A stretch of 64,000 nucleotides of DNA. It comes from Candidatus Methanoperedens nitratireducens (lineage in GTDB: Archaea > Halobacteriota > Methanosarcinia > Methanosarcinales > Methanoperedenaceae). The notes under the pieces were generated by a model. It was not told where the DNA came from. It did no database searches and worked only from the letters and a program-made list of their open reading frames with translations. The stretch spans positions 167,575 through 231,574 of the forward strand of contig NZ_JMIY01000003.1 of assembly GCF_000685155.1 (NCBI RefSeq), in the 5' to 3' direction. Shown here piece after piece: positions 45,326-54,430 of the stretch; position 1 is the stretch's first letter, and each line of letters opens with the position of its first letter. The position numbers were made by a program, and so were the translations under genes.

Positions 45326-46753
45326 ATGGTTGTAAGTATGAGCAGTAAACTGAAAAATATACTCGATGAAAAAGGTCCTATCAGGAAGATAGGTGTTATT
45401 GGCATGGGTTATGTAGGCATTCCGGCAGCAGTGCTTTTTGCTGATTCAGATGCCTTTGAGTTCGTATGGGGATTCCAGCGCGACTCGCCGACATCTGGCT
45501 ACAAGATAGATATGTTAAATAGGGGCGAAAGTCCGCTGAAAGGCGATGAGCCCGGACTGGAAGAGCTAATCAAAAAGGTGGTGGACGCAGGGAAGTTCCG
45601 ATGCACTTCTGATTTTACCAGGATATCAGAAGTAGATGCCGTTACCCTTGCCATACAGACACCTTTTTTAAGCGCGAAGAGCTTGGAGCCTGATTTTGGT
45701 GCCTTGATAGAGGGATTGAGGCTTACAGGCAGGAATATTACAGAAGGAACTCTCGTTGTACTTGAATCCACCATTACCCCAGGTACCACCGGAGGACTTG
45801 CAAGGCAGATACTGGAAGAGGAATCAGGCATGAAAGCGAGTGAGGATTTTGCGCTTGCCCATGCCCCAGAGAGGGTGATGGTGGGGCGGCTGCTGCGCAA
45901 CATCAGGGAGCACGACCGCATAGTTGGAGGCATAGACAGGGAAAGCACACAGAGGGCGGTTGAATTGTATTCCCTGGTGCTTACATCCGGCAGGATCATC
46001 CCCATGACCGCCACTGCTGCGGAGGTGACGAAGACAGCCGAGAACACCTTCCGCGACCTCCAGATAGCAGCGATCAACCAGCTGGCGCTGTACTGCGAGG
46101 TGATGGGCATCAACGTGTACGACGTAAGGACGGGCATAGACAGCCTGAAGGGCGAGGGCATCACCCGCGCGGTTCTGTATCCCGGCGCTGGCGTTGGAGG
46201 GCACTGTTTGACCAAGGATACGTATCACTTAGAGAGGGGAGTGAAGATATCGGGGGGGAAGCTTGATTATCCACAGGGTATGGAATCTATCTTTGTACTG
46301 GCGCGGAAAGTGAACGATTTTATGCCAGTGCATATGTATAATCTGACAGTTGAGGCACTTTCAAGGGCAGGTAAGACCCCAGCGGATTCGAAGGTCGCTT
46401 TGCTGGGCTGGGCATTTATCAGGAACTCGGATGATGCCAGGAATACACCATCTGAACTATACAGGAAACTGCTGCTTGATTCAGGATGTGCAGTCGAGGT
46501 TCACGATCCTTATGTGAAAGAGTATCCGGGTGTAAGTATATCCCATGAATTATCAGATGTGGTAAAGAATGCTGATGCAGCGGCGATACTGACAGGGCAT
46601 GACGAGTATTTCAAACTGGATGCATCCGCTCTTAAAGAGTTAATGGGTAAGGAGCATCCAGTGATAGTGGACGGACGGAACGTGATCAAGCCTGACGATT
46701 TCATCGCTGAGGGCTTTGTGTACAAAGGGATTGGACGCGGTGACAAGAATTAA
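45326..46753 (+). CDS. UDP-N-acetylhexosamine dehydrogenase (WbpA/WecC family)
   Basis: Oxidises C6 of a UDP-HexNAc to the uronic acid. A 475-residue UDP-glucose/GDP-mannose dehydrogenase with IGVIGMGYVGIPAAVLFAD, LESTITPGTTGG, AEVTKTAENTFRDLQIAAIN and the catalytic-Cys block GVGGHCLTKDTYHL. A second ATG at 45338 is also possible. The C-terminal domain is complete (VALLGWAFIRNSDDARNTPS). Together with the WbpB-like gene it would feed a 2,3-diacetamido-uronate sugar, if aminotransferase and acetyltransferase exist elsewhere. Confidence 0.92.
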   Translation: MVVSMSSKLKNILDEKGPIRKIGVIGMGYVGIPAAVLFADSDAFEFVWGFQRDSPTSGYKIDMLNRGESPLKGDEPGLEELIKKVVDAGKFRCTSDFTRISEVDAVTLAIQTPFLSAKSLEPDFGALIEGLRLTGRNITEGTLVVLESTITPGTTGGLARQILEEESGMKASEDFALAHAPERVMVGRLLRNIREHDRIVGGIDRESTQRAVELYSLVLTSGRIIPMTATAAEVTKTAENTFRDLQIAAINQLALYCEVMGINVYDVRTGIDSLKGEGITRAVLYPGAGVGGHCLTKDTYHLERGVKISGGKLDYPQGMESIFVLARKVNDFMPVHMYNLTVEALSRAGKTPADSKVALLGWAFIRNSDDARNTPSELYRKLLLDSGCAVEVHDPYVKEYPGVSISHELSDVVKNADAAAILTGHDEYFKLDASALKELMGKEHPVIVDGRNVIKPDDFIAEGFVYKGIGRGDKN

Positions 46754-46768
46754 GAGGTGGTGATATAA

Positions 46769-47053
46769 ATAAGGATTGATAGAATAATCTGGCTTGATGA
46801 GATTATTGAAAAAATACGCTATAAGCACAATGTTACTGTAACTGATGTTGAAGATGTTTTTAAGAATAAACCAAAGTTCCGACGTGGTCCAGCAGGAAAT
46901 TATGTTAAAGAAAATATATATTATGCGCTTGGTAGCACAGATACAAACCGTCTGTTATTCGTAGTCTTCATTTTCAAGAGAACTAACGAAGCATTAATAA
47001 TAAGTGCACGAGAAATGGATATTAAGGAAAAATTGATGTATTTAAAATTATGA
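46769..47053 (+). CDS. BrnT/DUF4258-like toxin with ATA start
   Basis: A 94-residue frame starting at ATA (46769): IRIDRIIWLDEIIEKIRYKH, VTDVEDVFKNKPKFRRG, YYALGSTDTNRLLFVVFIFK, ALIISAREMDIKEK. The order W…KH-x-V…VEDVF…G.T…R…ISAR.M matches BrnT ribonuclease toxins. GAGGTGGTGA (46754-46763) is a good ribosome-binding site, with no ATG, GTG or TTG at the right distance; TAA lies just upstream in frame. The stop overlaps the next ATG (ATGA), as brnT-brnA pairs do. Confidence 0.8.
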   Translation: MRIDRIIWLDEIIEKIRYKHNVTVTDVEDVFKNKPKFRRGPAGNYVKENIYYALGSTDTNRLLFVVFIFKRTNEALIISAREMDIKEKLMYLKL

Positions 47054-47307
47054 CCAAAAAAATACCAGATTTCAAATCACTGGAAGAAGCGGCTGATTAC
47101 TGGGATAACCACAGTTTTGCAGAGTATATAGAAGACACAGAGCCGGTTGAAATCGAAGTTAATCTTACTAAACACAGAATAATACTGGAAATAGATAGCG
47201 ATCTTTCTGAAAAGCTTAAGAAAATCGCCCAGAAGAAAAAGAAAAGCTATGATAAGCTGATCGGCTCATGGATACGTGAAAAAATAAACCAAGAAGCTTC
47301 TAATTGA
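47050..47307 (+). CDS. BrnA/CopG-type antitoxin
   Basis: An 85-residue protein beginning KKIPDFKSLEEAADYWDNHS, the classic start of CopG-family BrnA-like antitoxins. A basic C-terminal DNA-binding part follows (IILEIDSDLSEKLKKIAQKK, then SYDKLIGSWIREKI). Its ATG overlaps the toxin stop. The pair lies between the UDP-sugar dehydrogenase and the second leader/epimerase repeat. Confidence 0.87.
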   Translation: MTKKIPDFKSLEEAADYWDNHSFAEYIEDTEPVEIEVNLTKHRIILEIDSDLSEKLKKIAQKKKKSYDKLIGSWIREKINQEASN

Positions 47308-47370
47308 AGATATGACTTGATAGAGAGCGTGTGTGTGAATATCCAAACATTGCCCATATTCTCCAACAAT

Positions 47371-47690
47371 CTCCAGACTTTATGTACTCCCAGCGCAAGC
47401 TGTGTACTATAAAGATCCAAAGCATTGGGCCATGGAAGCGCCGCTCGCAAGCCGGGTCTTGTATTGGATCTCAATACGGTATTTTTCCTTTTAGCCCTGT
47501 GTTTTCCGGGATGGGCATAAAGCAGTCGGAATAGTGGTGCAAGTCGACATGAATACCTTATTGATATGCCACATGAAACCGATAATTATCGTGATAATAA
47601 TCCGCAGTTTTTAAATATTAATTAAACATAGAGGGTTTTGGAAAAACGGAAATGAAAAACGAAAGGGTACTGGTAACAGGTGGTGCAGGC
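47371..47690 (+). repeat. Long direct repeat, copy 2: leader/promoter plus epimerase 5' end
   Basis: Second copy of the block at 43484-43840. agactttatgtactc is at 47375-47389, hairpin arms at 47504-47509 and 47526-47531 (now with a G-U pair) and palindrome GATAATTATC at 47581-47590. The segment corresponding to the first ~40 bases of copy 1 has diverged. Nothing else is encoded in 47308-47651. Confidence 0.85.
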
Positions 47691-47750
47691 TTTACCGGCT
47701 CAAACCTGGCAGAGGAACTTGCGGGGAAAACGCTCTGGAAATCAGCATGA
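47652..47750 (+). pseudogene. NAD-dependent epimerase 5' fragment (copy 2)
   Basis: 32 codons, [20 protein letters not shown] and a short tail, then a stop. Compared with copy 1, Ile is replaced by Thr in the Rossmann loop, and homology ends after 26 codons. It directly precedes the intact flippase. Confidence 0.85.
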
Positions 47751-47771
47751 GGATTGCGATACCAAAAACAC

Positions 47772-49001
47772 ATGAAGAATTTAAACAATATTAAACAATA
47801 TTTAAATAATCATTTATATAAAAATTCATTTTTCCTGGTTCTGAGCAGGGTCTTTAACGTTGCTGCCGGATTCATTTTCTGGATGATCGCAGCAAGGTTT
47901 TATTCAATAGAAGATGTCGGCCTGGCTACAGCTCTGATCTCTTCCCTGGGGCTGGTCATACTTTTCTCAAGGTTCGGGCTTGATTTCTCTATAATCCGCT
48001 TTCTTCCCGGCAGTGATAAAAGCAAGGTTTTCAGCACATGTTTGATCGTAACTACAGTCTCTGCTTTTATTGTGGGAATTATTTATATTTCAGGTATTAG
48101 CTTTTTCTCTCCAGGCCTGTCTTTTATTCAGGATTCAGGTTATGCTATGGTTTTTCTTGTTTTTGCGGTTATGAACTCAGTGGCTGCAACAACTGGAAAT
48201 GCCTTTGTGGCCATGAGGAGAGCAGGTCATTTCTTCTTTCAGAATGTTTTACTTGCCTCAAGGATCCTGCTGTTAATCCCACTGGTATTTCTCGGAAGCT
48301 TTGGCATATTTGGCTCTATGGGCCTTGCCTACTTAATTGCAGCTTTATTTGCATTCTTAATTTTAAGCAGGTTAATAGTATTTGATCTCAGGGTGGATAA
48401 GCAGTTCATAAAAGGGTCTTTTAGATTTTCATCCGGCAATTACATGTCAAATGTTCTCCTCGCAGTTCCTACATTAGTTATGCCGATATTGATCCTGAAT
48501 TTACTTGGAGAGGCTGAGGCTGCTAAATATTACATTGCTTTTGCTATCGGGAATCTTGTTCTTATAATCCCGGATGCTTTGAGCACCTCACTTTTTGTGG
48601 AGGGGAGCCACGGCGAAAGTTTGAGGAAGAACGTGATCAGGGCTGGCCTGGCTATTTACTCTTTCCTGGTTCCAGCAGTTATATTGATCTATTTCTTCGG
48701 GGATTTCTTACTTGGTCTGGTCGGGAAAGATTATGCTGAAGCTTCTGAGCTTTTGAGATTGCTGGCTCTATCAAGCTTCTTTGTTGCTGTGCATTCGCTG
48801 TTTGTTCCGGTTCAGAACGTAAGGATGAGGGTTGAGAGCATTGTGAAATTGAATCTACTGCGGTTTTTGCTTCTGCTGGGGTTGAGTTATGTTCTTATTC
48901 TGAAGTTCGGGATCGTGGGGGTAGGGTATGCGTGGATGGTTACTTATGCTGTTCTTGGGCTGGGGATTGTGGTGGTGGTGAAGAGGATGGGGTGGTTTTA
49001 A
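47772..49001 (+). CDS. Polysaccharide flippase (MOP/PST family)
   Basis: A 409-residue membrane protein with about 12 helices, closely related to the gene at 37879: shared blocks include NSFFLVLSR, EDVGLATALISSLGL, GSHGES and GNYMSNVLLAVP. The ATG at 47772 (MKNLNNIKQYLNNHLYKNSF) is preferred to an upstream TTG at 47754. It converges with the glycosyltransferase operon on the minus strand. Confidence 0.9.
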   Translation: MKNLNNIKQYLNNHLYKNSFFLVLSRVFNVAAGFIFWMIAARFYSIEDVGLATALISSLGLVILFSRFGLDFSIIRFLPGSDKSKVFSTCLIVTTVSAFIVGIIYISGISFFSPGLSFIQDSGYAMVFLVFAVMNSVAATTGNAFVAMRRAGHFFFQNVLLASRILLLIPLVFLGSFGIFGSMGLAYLIAALFAFLILSRLIVFDLRVDKQFIKGSFRFSSGNYMSNVLLAVPTLVMPILILNLLGEAEAAKYYIAFAIGNLVLIIPDALSTSLFVEGSHGESLRKNVIRAGLAIYSFLVPAVILIYFFGDFLLGLVGKDYAEASELLRLLALSSFFVAVHSLFVPVQNVRMRVESIVKLNLLRFLLLLGLSYVLILKFGIVGVGYAWMVTYAVLGLGIVVVVKRMGWF

Positions 49002-49054
49002 ATACGCCACCTTGTTTTATATACCAGACTCTTTGGATAACTTTTTATAACCCT

Positions 49055-50857
49055 CTATGAAATTTTATAAACATTTGCATCTCCTGAATCATAAATTTTA
49101 TAAGAAGAAAAATTTGTTTCCAATTCATTATAGTTATAATGTGGGTAAAATGGAGGAATCCCATATGGAATCATTAATGCTCTCCGCATCAAATCATTTA
49201 GTGCTACATAATTTACTTTCAAAGTTTTAAGTCCATGTATAATAATTCCATCCTTTGTTAGTGCAACGTTTGAATAAGTTGCATTCCGCTCACCATATCC
49301 AGAAATAGCCGCATAACTGTAGGCTCCGTCCGACCATATTAAAGACGTATTGTCTGTATATTTATTAATCCATAGGGCTACATCTATATGATAATGTTCT
49401 AAAAATCGTTGAGCTTCTCCATGTTCATAATCTATTTGTTCAATTGGATGTGGACTATACAACCAATCGCTAGGCAAAACAACTTCACCACTAAAAAATG
49501 GAGCTGGTATAATTAAAAGAGTTGTTAATAAAGTAAATATTAAGGTTTTTCTAAATTTACTTAATCGGCTTTCATTAATTCTATAAATAAAGTAACCTGC
49601 TACCATTATGAGCCATAAAGATGAGTATACAGCCGTTCTATAAAATGTTGTTGAAGAAACACTCGTGCCATAGTTTATTGCCCAAAATATAATAGCAAAG
49701 ACGGATAAAGGTGTAACAATCGATTTAAATTTTTTATCAAATGATATGAATCGTAAACCAATTAACGAGATAATAATAAAAAAAATTACTCTAAGTAGTC
49801 CAAATATCTTAAATTCGATCGATGCAACTGAAAACGAACTTTGTGCTCTATTATTTAATATTTCGCTGGTTATTGAACCTTTAAAGAACGTTTCAAATGA
49901 GATAAAAAATGATTGCATGGTCTTTATAAATGGATTTAACATATATGCATTATATATCCAATATATAACTAAAAGGGTTATAGATAACACTACCAGCACA
50001 TCAAATCTTTTTACAGAAGGGGTGCTCTCAACAATTTTATCTAACTTTGAACCAAGTGATGTACGGATTATTTCATAAATAAAAATAAAAATAAGAGATA
50101 AAACCCCGAAAAATGATACTACAGGATGAGCAAGTATAACTGTTAAAATGAGAATGATTATTAGAATATTTAATGATGATGTTATTTTATCTCGATCTGT
50201 TTTAATTAATAGGTACCCTAAAATTATTAAGAATGCAAGTGCAGCTGTAGTTCTTGTAAACTGCATCAGCCATCTACTTATAAAAGGTAATGAAACCAGA
50301 ATAATGGCTCCTAACAATGCTGGTTTACTTTTTCCTGTAATTTTGTTTATTATTAAAAAGGTGAATAGTGCTAATATAATAGAAATTATTGTAGGCATCC
50401 ATATCGCCACATTATATATGCTAGTAGCATTATTTTCACCTATGATAAGACCTAAACTGACCGTAAGTATATGAATTACGGGGAAAAGTTCAAAAGAATA
50501 GGATTGGACATTTTTAATAAAGCCATATCTTAGGATATATTGCACAGATGTTAAATCTATTTGAGAATCGCCGTGAAATAATCCAAATCTAATTGCAAAC
50601 ACGGATACAATAGATATTGTATAAAAAATTACAAGCATAGGATAAATCCGAGTTACATTATATTTAAACGATGCAAATAACAATAAATAAATTAAGATAA
50701 ATATAGATACATACGAGTATGGTAGAGCAATTTCGTATCTGAGTGCAATGAATAATCCAACTAAAGCATCAATGAATAAAAAAATCACAAGCACTTCAAT
50801 GCGGCTGTTTTTATTGCAATTTTGGGAATTTATTAGATTATCTTTTCTGCTATCCAT
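49055..50857 (-). CDS. Large multi-spanning membrane protein, possible GT-C transferase or polymerase
   Basis: A 600-residue protein with roughly 12 hydrophobic helices over residues 20-455, then a soluble extracytoplasmic C-terminal domain of about 120 residues (WINKYTDNTSLIWSDGAYSY). The architecture resembles GT-C glycosyltransferases and archaeal surface-polysaccharide polymerases, but no decisive motif is visible. It is the last gene of the minus-strand glycosyltransferase operon and starts 7 bases after the GT4 gene. Strongly AT-rich. Confidence 0.75.
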   Translation of the reverse strand: MDSRKDNLINSQNCNKNSRIEVLVIFLFIDALVGLFIALRYEIALPYSYVSIFILIYLLLFASFKYNVTRIYPMLVIFYTISIVSVFAIRFGLFHGDSQIDLTSVQYILRYGFIKNVQSYSFELFPVIHILTVSLGLIIGENNATSIYNVAIWMPTIISIILALFTFLIINKITGKSKPALLGAIILVSLPFISRWLMQFTRTTAALAFLIILGYLLIKTDRDKITSSLNILIIILILTVILAHPVVSFFGVLSLIFIFIYEIIRTSLGSKLDKIVESTPSVKRFDVLVVLSITLLVIYWIYNAYMLNPFIKTMQSFFISFETFFKGSITSEILNNRAQSSFSVASIEFKIFGLLRVIFFIIISLIGLRFISFDKKFKSIVTPLSVFAIIFWAINYGTSVSSTTFYRTAVYSSLWLIMVAGYFIYRINESRLSKFRKTLIFTLLTTLLIIPAPFFSGEVVLPSDWLYSPHPIEQIDYEHGEAQRFLEHYHIDVALWINKYTDNTSLIWSDGAYSYAAISGYGERNATYSNVALTKDGIIIHGLKTLKVNYVALNDLMRRALMIPYGIPPFYPHYNYNELETNFSSYKIYDSGDANVYKIS

Positions 50858-50864
50858 GTTACTT

Positions 50865-51869
50865 CTAAATTGAATTTCGGTAAATTTTGATATATTCTTC
50901 TGCCATTTTTTTTAATGTAAACTTTTCTAATACTCTTTCCCTGTTATATTTACCCATTTTCTCTCGCATATTTTCGTCTCCTGCAAGCATTATTATATTA
51001 TCTGCAAAATTATTAATATCATCTATTTTGCATAAAAATCCTCCTTTACCATCAACAATCAATTCAGGTAGGGAAGAACAATTTGTTGTCACAACAGGCT
51101 TTCCACAAGCCATCGCTTCCGCAACTGTTAATCCAAAACCTTCTAATCGAGAGGGAAACAAAAAAATATCACATAGATTATAAGCTTTCACCAACTCCTT
51201 TTCACTAAGTCTGCCTATTGTCCTGATATTTTTTGTTTCTTCTTTAAAATCATTTCTAAGTCCTGATGTTGCTAATAATATGAAATCATCACCCACTTTA
51301 TTCATTATTTTTGGTAATAAATCCCCACCTTTTCTTTTCGATAAATTACCTGCAAAAAACAATACAGTTGTTGTTTCAGGAATTCCATAATTTTTTTTTT
51401 CTACAGCCATCGGCTTAAAAATGTCTATATTTACACCATTGTATATCATCTTAGAATCATAATATCCAAATATCTCCTCTAATTTTTGTTTTGTGTACTT
51501 GCTGATACAAGTAACTACATTCGCAACTTTTAGACTTTTTTCTTCACATTTATAAACAAATTTATAATATGCTTTTTGAGGAGTCGTGATATATTGTGAG
51601 AAAGAAGGATCATGAACAAGGTGATGCTCAGTAACAACCAAAGGTAAATCTGTTTTAAAAGCAAATCCATAGGCAATATTAGAATGAGTTATATAAGACC
51701 CATTTAATTTTTCATTTTTAAAACTCAATAGCTGAGGAAAAAAAGCATAATATTGCGGGAAATATTTTACAGAACTATCTATTCCTTGCTTTATAATTTC
51801 TTGCGATAGGTTGTTAGCCCATGTATCAACACCAGATCCGCCAGTTATTTGTTTAAATACGACTTTCAC
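50865..51869 (-). CDS. GT4 family glycosyltransferase
   Basis: A 334-residue GT-B transferase. N-terminal GGSGVDTWANNLSQEI acceptor loop, VTEHHLVHDPSF, and donor-binding SRLEGFGLTVAEAMACGKPV followed by VTTNCSSLPE. About 110 bases separate it from the methyltransferase upstream, an AT-rich gap that could hold a promoter. Confidence 0.9.
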   Translation of the reverse strand: MKVVFKQITGGSGVDTWANNLSQEIIKQGIDSSVKYFPQYYAFFPQLLSFKNEKLNGSYITHSNIAYGFAFKTDLPLVVTEHHLVHDPSFSQYITTPQKAYYKFVYKCEEKSLKVANVVTCISKYTKQKLEEIFGYYDSKMIYNGVNIDIFKPMAVEKKNYGIPETTTVLFFAGNLSKRKGGDLLPKIMNKVGDDFILLATSGLRNDFKEETKNIRTIGRLSEKELVKAYNLCDIFLFPSRLEGFGLTVAEAMACGKPVVTTNCSSLPELIVDGKGGFLCKIDDINNFADNIIMLAGDENMREKMGKYNRERVLEKFTLKKMAEEYIKIYRNSI

Positions 51870-51982
51870 GCTATTATCTCCGATTTGTCAGGTTTTTTTA
51901 GTCAATATATAAGTAGGTATAAAATAGTATAGATTTTTATAGATAAAACATGGCATCTTCGTAAAAAGTGAATTCTCTCGAA

Positions 51983-52618
51983 TTATATCGGTAGCCTTGA
52001 ATTTTTTATTATTCTAATAGTATAATCCTCAATTTCAAAATTACTTAGAAGTTTACGTAAACCATAATACGAAAGATGCTTTTCATAATATTCTTGCCCT
52101 TTGCCGGTTATTCGCAAATATAAATCTGCAATTGACTTAGGCAACCAGGATAAAAACGGTATATGGTAATGACCTTCAATAATACTAAATTTATTACCGG
52201 CTGAAAAAAAACAAAATCCCTCATCCTTTAATACTCGATATATTTCGCTCATCATTAGATGCGAATTAGTAACATGTTCATAGACGTGATTGCAGATTAT
52301 TACATCAAGAGATTTATCCTTAAGTGGTAGACTTAATGCATCACCAGCTAATAAACATGCTTCCACATTCATAATTTTATGTGCTGACAGTATTGCATTA
52401 TGATCTATGTTAATAACTATAGCTGTCCTAAAATGTTTAGATAATAGATTTACAATAATTCCAGCCGAACATCCAACTTCCAAACAAACAGCATTTTGAA
52501 AATCTATGCTTGAATAATTGCCTATTATACTCCATATTTTCTCAAACTTAGGTGTTCTTGAACCTAAACTTGATACGGCTGTATTAGTTTCAGAAAAATG
52601 ACATTGATATTTATCCAT
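51983..52618 (-). CDS. Class I SAM-dependent methyltransferase
   Basis: A 211-residue methyltransferase: motif I CLEVGCSAGIIVNLLSKHF, DHNAILSAHKIMNVEACLL, then DVIICNHVYEHVTNSHLMM and YRVLKDEGFCFFSAGNK. The start at 52618 is chosen because GGAGAAT lies upstream and it overlaps the preceding glycosyltransferase by 8 bases. A longer frame from 52669 would overlap it by 59 bases. Confidence 0.87.
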   Translation of the reverse strand: MDKYQCHFSETNTAVSSLGSRTPKFEKIWSIIGNYSSIDFQNAVCLEVGCSAGIIVNLLSKHFRTAIVINIDHNAILSAHKIMNVEACLLAGDALSLPLKDKSLDVIICNHVYEHVTNSHLMMSEIYRVLKDEGFCFFSAGNKFSIIEGHYHIPFLSWLPKSIADLYLRITGKGQEYYEKHLSYYGLRKLLSNFEIEDYTIRIIKNSRLPI

Positions 52619-53837
52619 TCTTGTGATTCTCCTCAATTGCGTGCTCATAAATCTCATGAAACTCTTCAATTACGTGATTCCATGAAAACTTCTCTCTTAT
52701 TGTTTTCAATCCATTTTCCCTAAATTTCTTTGCCAAACTCTCATTAGTTAATAATTCAGAGATACTGTCTACTAAATCTCTTGAGGATTTTTCAGGGATT
52801 AAAAAACCATTATAATTGTGCTTAATGATATCTGTTACTCCACCCGCAGCGGTCCCAATTACTGGAGTACTGCAAGCCATTGCCTCTAATAGAACTACAC
52901 CTAGACCATCACTTTGTCCATCAATGGTTATTGAAGGTAGAATAAAAACGTCTGAAGAAGCATAATATTTATACAAATCAAAATTTTTAATGTAACCTTC
53001 AAAAATCACATTATCTTTCAAGGATAAACTTTCTGTTAACTTTTCTAATTTTTCTTTTTCAGGCCCATCACCCACAATTACCAATTTAGCTTTAGGAAAA
53101 TTTTTAATTACGTCCCTCATCGCAATTATTAAATATCCAATACCTTTTAGTTCTATCAATCTACTAACGCTTAATATGAGATATTTTGCCCTAAAATGCT
53201 CCTTTAGATTCTCATTATGTTCGGATCGAAAATAATTTATATCTATACCCATTGGCACAATATTAACTTTATTCTCAATATTGTTATTAATTGATAAGAG
53301 TAAATTTTTAGTATAGCTACTATTTGTGGTTATTCTATCCGAATTTTTGATGATAAAAGAACAAATAATTTTTAAGATTTTAGATTTTTTTATAGTATTT
53401 ACATCGCTACCATGTACTGTTGCTATATGAGGAATACCAAAAATTCTGCGACAAATCGCCGCAACTAAACTACTCGGAAATAACCAATGGGAATGAATTA
53501 TATCAATATCTTCTTGTTTTATTATTTTTATACTATTAAAAATTTCAGATAAAATAAATAGAGGCACCTGTATTTTTGCTAAATGGCTTTTTTTTATATT
53601 ATATGGAATGCCATTTCCATATGTAAGTTTTTGAAGGCGATATGGGTAAAAATATGGAAATCGATATACTTTTAATCCACTAATATTTTCATGATATCTA
53701 GCACCTGGATCGTGAGGTGCTAATATAATAACCGATAGACCGTCATCTTTCAATTTCTTAGTCAATTCATAAATAAAATTTCCCGCAAAATCTCCGCTAT
53801 ATCGTGGAAATGAGCTAGTTAACACAAGAATTTTCAT
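52611..53837 (-). CDS. GT4 family glycosyltransferase
   Basis: A 408-residue GT-B transferase: VLTSSFPRYSGDFAGNFIYEL at the N-terminus (longer than a motif, quoted to its first 20: VLTSSFPRYSGDFAGNFIYE), HSHWLFPSSLVAAICRRI, and donor block SDGLGVVLLEAMACSTPV. Its ATG overlaps the stop of deacetylase fragment A (ATGA), so the fragment acts as its leader cistron. First complete gene of the minus-strand glycan operon. Confidence 0.9.
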   Translation of the reverse strand: MKILVLTSSFPRYSGDFAGNFIYELTKKLKDDGLSVIILAPHDPGARYHENISGLKVYRFPYFYPYRLQKLTYGNGIPYNIKKSHLAKIQVPLFILSEIFNSIKIIKQEDIDIIHSHWLFPSSLVAAICRRIFGIPHIATVHGSDVNTIKKSKILKIICSFIIKNSDRITTNSSYTKNLLLSINNNIENKVNIVPMGIDINYFRSEHNENLKEHFRAKYLILSVSRLIELKGIGYLIIAMRDVIKNFPKAKLVIVGDGPEKEKLEKLTESLSLKDNVIFEGYIKNFDLYKYYASSDVFILPSITIDGQSDGLGVVLLEAMACSTPVIGTAAGGVTDIIKHNYNGFLIPEKSSRDLVDSISELLTNESLAKKFRENGLKTIREKFSWNHVIEEFHEIYEHAIEENHKNG

Positions 53838-54154
53838 GATTCTTTAGCCTTCCCCAGAACCTCATAATGATATCCCACCTCATGCCCCATGCCTTCTATC
53901 TCTTTAATAAGTTCTGGTCTGAACACGCTGCCGTTCATTCTGAAATAATACGTTGCCCTGATCCCGAACTCCCGCTCCACCCTCGCAGTACCCAGCGCGC
54001 TTCCCGCCCTCCTGTCTATATCATGGCGCATCATGGCGAACCTGTCGGGCAGCTCCGCATCTTCGAAGTACTCTGCCAGCGTCAGGGTGGGATAGTGCTG
54101 CGCTATTGCAGAGCAGAGGGCGCGGAATTTTGTAAGGGTGAAATCGAGGGACAT
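53834..54154 (-). pseudogene. Polysaccharide deacetylase 5' fragment A
   Basis: 106 codons of a NodB-like deacetylase: FTLTKFRALCSAIAQHYPTL, then the metal-site motif FAMMRHDIDRRAGSAL, GIRATYYFRMNG, GHEVGYHYEVL. The remaining ~150 residues with the His metal ligands are missing. The stop overlaps the start of the next glycosyltransferase. It is the longest but one of six copies, and its ~20-base leader (gagatgtctc before ATG) is shared with copy D. Confidence 0.9.
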
Positions 54155-54172
54155 GAGACATCTCAATATATT

Positions 54173-54430
54173 TTATTGCCGCATTACCTTTTGCAGCCTC
54201 TTTCTATATGGAATATTTTCACCTGTGTTCACTTCTGTTATTTTATTTAAATATTTAAGAAGTTCACTAAAAACATTCTTTCTGGCTCTCCACAACTCAA
54301 TACCAACTGGTTCATCGTTTTCTCCATATTCTATGAATAAATCCTCGGAAACTTCAACAGTGTCCTTTATTTCTCCTTCCCTGATTAACAGGTATAGTAT
54401 ATCTGAGTCTGCATCGTATCTGGTTATCAT
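54173..54430 (-). CDS. DUF2283-family protein (putative antitoxin)
   Basis: An 85-residue protein with the DUF2283 pattern: YDADSDILYLLIREGEIKDT, ELWRARKNV. DUF2283 proteins are typically paired with DUF4258 proteins in TA-like operons. It overlaps the upstream gene by 4 bases (ATGA). It lies between deacetylase fragments A and B. Confidence 0.87.
   Translation of the reverse strand: MITRYDADSDILYLLIREGEIKDTVEVSEDLFIEYGENDEPVGIELWRARKNVFSELLKYLNKITEVNTGENIPYRKRLQKVMRQ

Noticed and set aside
45499-46228. Long minus-strand frames inside the UDP-sugar dehydrogenase
   Set aside because: Antisense shadows with no recognisable domain, in a gene with full family signatures on the plus strand.
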